A stretch of DNA of 7,676 nucleotides. Source: CAYJFX01 sp964370315. Its GTDB lineage: Bacteria > Spirochaetota > Spirochaetia > Treponematales > Treponemataceae. Within the stretch, counting starts at the first letter, position 1, and the number at the start of each line of letters is the position of its first letter. Below, piece by piece: positions 6,393 through 7,676 of this stretch. The DNA lies in NCBI GenBank assembly GCA_964370315.1, contig CAYJIS010000063.1:1-7676 (forward strand). Reading direction: 5' to 3'. The notes beneath the pieces were generated by a model. It did not search any database. It saw only the letters and a program-made list of their open reading frames with translations, and was not told where the DNA came from. A program made the position numbers and the translations under genes.

Positions 6393-7073
6393 ATGATTAA
6401 ACAGGATTTAATTGAACGAAGTCCAGTTCGTTTTTTTGAACAAACTACTGATGGTGGCCTAAAAGCAGGCGAGCTTGGTATTTTGTCTTCAAAAAAAGGT
6501 TTGGGAAAAACTGCAATTTTGGTACAAATTGCATTAGATATGCTATTACAAGAAAAACAAGTTGTTCACGTGTCTTTTACACAAAATGCTAGTCACGTTA
6601 TAACTTGGTATGAAGATATTTTTGAAGAAATGTCAAAGAAAAAGAATCTTGCAGATTCTGATGATGTAAAATCTGACTTAATTAGAAAGAGAGTGATTTT
6701 GAATTTGCATCAAGATAGTACATCTATGTCTCATATTGCAACAACATTAAAGGCTCTAGAGTCAGGATCAATTAATCCGTCATGCATTATAATTGATGGT
6801 CTTGATTTTACAAGTGTTGTAGCTGATGACTTAAAAGTTCTTAAAAACTATGCTAAAGATGCAGGCATTGCACTTTGGGCAAGTTGTAATTCTGATACTT
6901 CTGATGCACTTTCTACGTTAAGCGCTGAAGTTGCAAATGAAATTGAAGTTTCAGTATACTTAGAACAAAAATCTGATGGCATGGATTTACGTGTTATGAA
7001 AGCTAGAAGTGAAGGGGAGCATGATACAAAACTCAAGCTTGATCCTAAAACACTTTTAATGGCTGAAAAATAA
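6393..7073 (+). CDS. Small RecA/KaiC-like P-loop ATPase-fold protein
   Basis: The predicted protein has 226 residues and is soluble, with no signal or membrane segment. The N-terminal segment GGLKAGELGILSS leads into SKKGLGKT (residues 33-40), a Walker A motif in which Ser33 stands where the first Gly is normal. A hydrophobic strand ending in Asp, CIIID (131-135), looks like Walker B and is followed by GLDF rather than an obvious catalytic Glu. A later strand, IALWASCNS (159-167), fits the next core strand of the RecA fold. The order (glycine-rich lead-in, P-loop, long helix, VVHVSF strand, Walker B) resembles KaiC/RadA/DnaB-type single-domain ATPases, but only one minimal domain is present and no DNA-binding or zinc module is seen. 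The gene follows EF-G1 in the same direction after 116 bp and ends at a strong terminator, so read-through co-transcription is plausible; no convincing promoter of its own is visible. The exact role is unknown. Nucleotide binding is likely; hydrolysis is uncertain. Confidence 0.88.
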   Translation: MIKQDLIERSPVRFFEQTTDGGLKAGELGILSSKKGLGKTAILVQIALDMLLQEKQVVHVSFTQNASHVITWYEDIFEEMSKKKNLADSDDVKSDLIRKRVILNLHQDSTSMSHIATTLKALESGSINPSCIIIDGLDFTSVVADDLKVLKNYAKDAGIALWASCNSDTSDALSTLSAEVANEIEVSVYLEQKSDGMDLRVMKARSEGEHDTKLKLDPKTLLMAEK

Positions 7074-7090
7074 TTTTTTTTCAGACTAAT

Positions 7091-7123
7091 AAAAAGACTC
7101 TTCCTCAGAGGAAGAGTCTTTTT
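7091..7123. terminator. Strong, probably bidirectional Rho-independent terminator
   Basis: AAAAAGACTCTTCCTC (7091-7106) and GAGGAAGAGTCTTTTT (7108-7123) are perfect complements. Allowing a 5-nt loop, the stem is about 14 bp. On the plus strand it runs into an 8-T stretch (7119-7126), ending the transcript of the P-loop gene 17 bp after its stop. On the minus strand the stem ends in TTTTT followed by ATTAG, so it can also stop transcripts from the lectin-like gene. Confidence 0.88.
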
Positions 7124-7149
7124 TTTCGATTTTTTTTTCTTACATATAA

Positions 7150-7187
7150 AGATAAGACTTTTACAATTTACTATAACAGTCTTATCT
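7150..7187. repeat. Inverted repeat downstream of the lectin-like gene
   Basis: AGATAAGACT (7150-7159) and AGTCTTATCT (7178-7187) are perfect 10-bp arms around an 18-nt loop. It lies 16 bp past the stop codon of the minus-strand lectin-like gene. The minus-strand sequence after it (TTATATGTAAG) is a poor U-tract, so it may be an auxiliary terminator or 3' stabilising stem ahead of the stronger hairpin at 7091-7123. Confidence 0.5.
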
Positions 7188-7203
7188 CTATTATTTTATC
7201 ATA

Positions 7204-7676
7204 CTATTGTTTAATGTATAATTCACTTGCGAAGGCCGCTTTTGCTATTGCTTCTAAGTCCCCGTATGGTGTATATTCAACAAAGTAGTAGTGAACATTT
7301 GGGTTGGTGTTTGCAAAATCATTCCATTTATAGGCCACGGTTTCTGCATAATAATGTGCAAATTCTTCTGCAGGCGAATCATTTGGCTCTCCTGATGCCC
7401 ATGAATGAAAGAGTTTATCGTTTGCTGCGATATCTGCAGCTGTTATATCGCCATCTGAACCAACTTTTTTTCCATAGTAGAATATTTCATTTGCCTCAGG
7501 CCCTCCAGCCCATCTCCATTCACGTTTTTCATAGCTATCGCTTAAAGTTCCCCACGTATTAGGATCGATTCCATTTTCTGAAGTATAGCGTGTGCCACCA
7601 ATCCAACCATTTTGGCTATTTGATCCTAGAAGCCTATCATAGATAAAGTTATTCTCAGCCTCAGATGTGATATTCA
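7204..7676 (-). CDS. C-type-lectin-like domain protein, C-terminal part (5' end outside the window)
   Basis: A minus-strand frame is open from the right edge to a TAG at 7204-7206 and gives 156 residues with no start in view. It matches the C-type-lectin-like fold: NITSEAENNFIYDRLL (helix 2 region), WIGG (24-27; bases 7594-7605), REWRWAGGPE (51-60), LFHSWASGEPN (88-98; EPN at 7381-7389), KWNDF (116-120; WND at 7318-7326) and HYYFVEY (128-134), which is the closing strand. EPN and WND are the Ca2+-site motifs, and EPN is the mannose-type variant in animal lectins, so Ca2+-dependent sugar binding is possible. The canonical disulphide cysteines are absent, as is common in bacterial members. A short tail rich in Ala (ending ELYIKQ) follows the domain. 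Bacterial proteins of this kind are usually secreted or surface-exposed, but the signal peptide, if any, is not visible. The domain call is strong; ligand and role are inferred. Confidence 0.88.
   Translation of the reverse strand, partial: NITSEAENNFIYDRLLGSNSQNGWIGGTRYTSENGIDPNTWGTLSDSYEKREWRWAGGPEANEIFYYGKKVGSDGDITAADIAANDKLFHSWASGEPNDSPAEEFAHYYAETVAYKWNDFANTNPNVHYYFVEYTPYGDLEAIAKAAFASELYIKQ

Noticed and set aside
7227..7562. A plus-strand open frame of 111 codons near the right edge
   Set aside because: It is opposite the lectin-like coding frame, which has clear WIGG, EPN and WND motifs. The plus-strand translation is a low-complexity Leu/His-rich product without any domain.

Overview
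The window looks like an AT-rich spirochaete chromosome fragment. The main clue is the elongation factor G at 4189-6276. It belongs to the spirochaete/planctomycete/mitochondrial EF-G1 lineage: it keeps the G4 motif NKCD followed by RTGANP, and the blocks IPIGLEDK, SAYKNKG and THKKQSGG that I recall from Borrelia EF-G1 and human mitochondrial EFG1. The large lipoprotein with a short Ser-Ser-Cys lipobox also fits a spirochaete. I cannot name the genus.

Layout, left to right: (i) the last 25 codons of an unrecognised plus-strand gene (1-78); (ii) a hairpin terminator (85-108) serving mainly the gene that converges on it; (iii) a very large minus-strand gene (139-4020) for a predicted 1293-residue lipoprotein, arranged as lipobox, SH3-like domain, four leucine-rich-repeat (LRR) modules, helical linker, ankyrin repeats and a second SH3-like domain; (iv) a 168-bp divergent intergenic region (4021-4188) with two good back-to-back sigma70-type promoters and an inverted repeat over the lipoprotein promoter; (v) the EF-G1 gene (4189-6276); (vi) a 116-bp gap with a strong hairpin lacking a U-tract; (vii) a 226-residue RecA/KaiC-like P-loop protein (6393-7073); (viii) a strong, probably bidirectional terminator (7091-7123) and a second inverted repeat (7150-7187); (ix) the 3' end of a minus-strand gene (7204-7676) that encodes a C-type-lectin-like domain with intact EPN and WND motifs.

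Functionally, the window combines housekeeping translation (EF-G1, perhaps co-transcribed with the small ATPase) with two genes of probable envelope or surface function (the LRR/ankyrin lipoprotein and the lectin-like protein). There is no evidence that these two groups act together. No mobile element, CRISPR array, tRNA or rRNA was seen. The observations most worth following are the composite lipoprotein with its repeated, separately capped LRR modules, and the lectin-like gene at the right edge. I see no clear multi-gene novel system.
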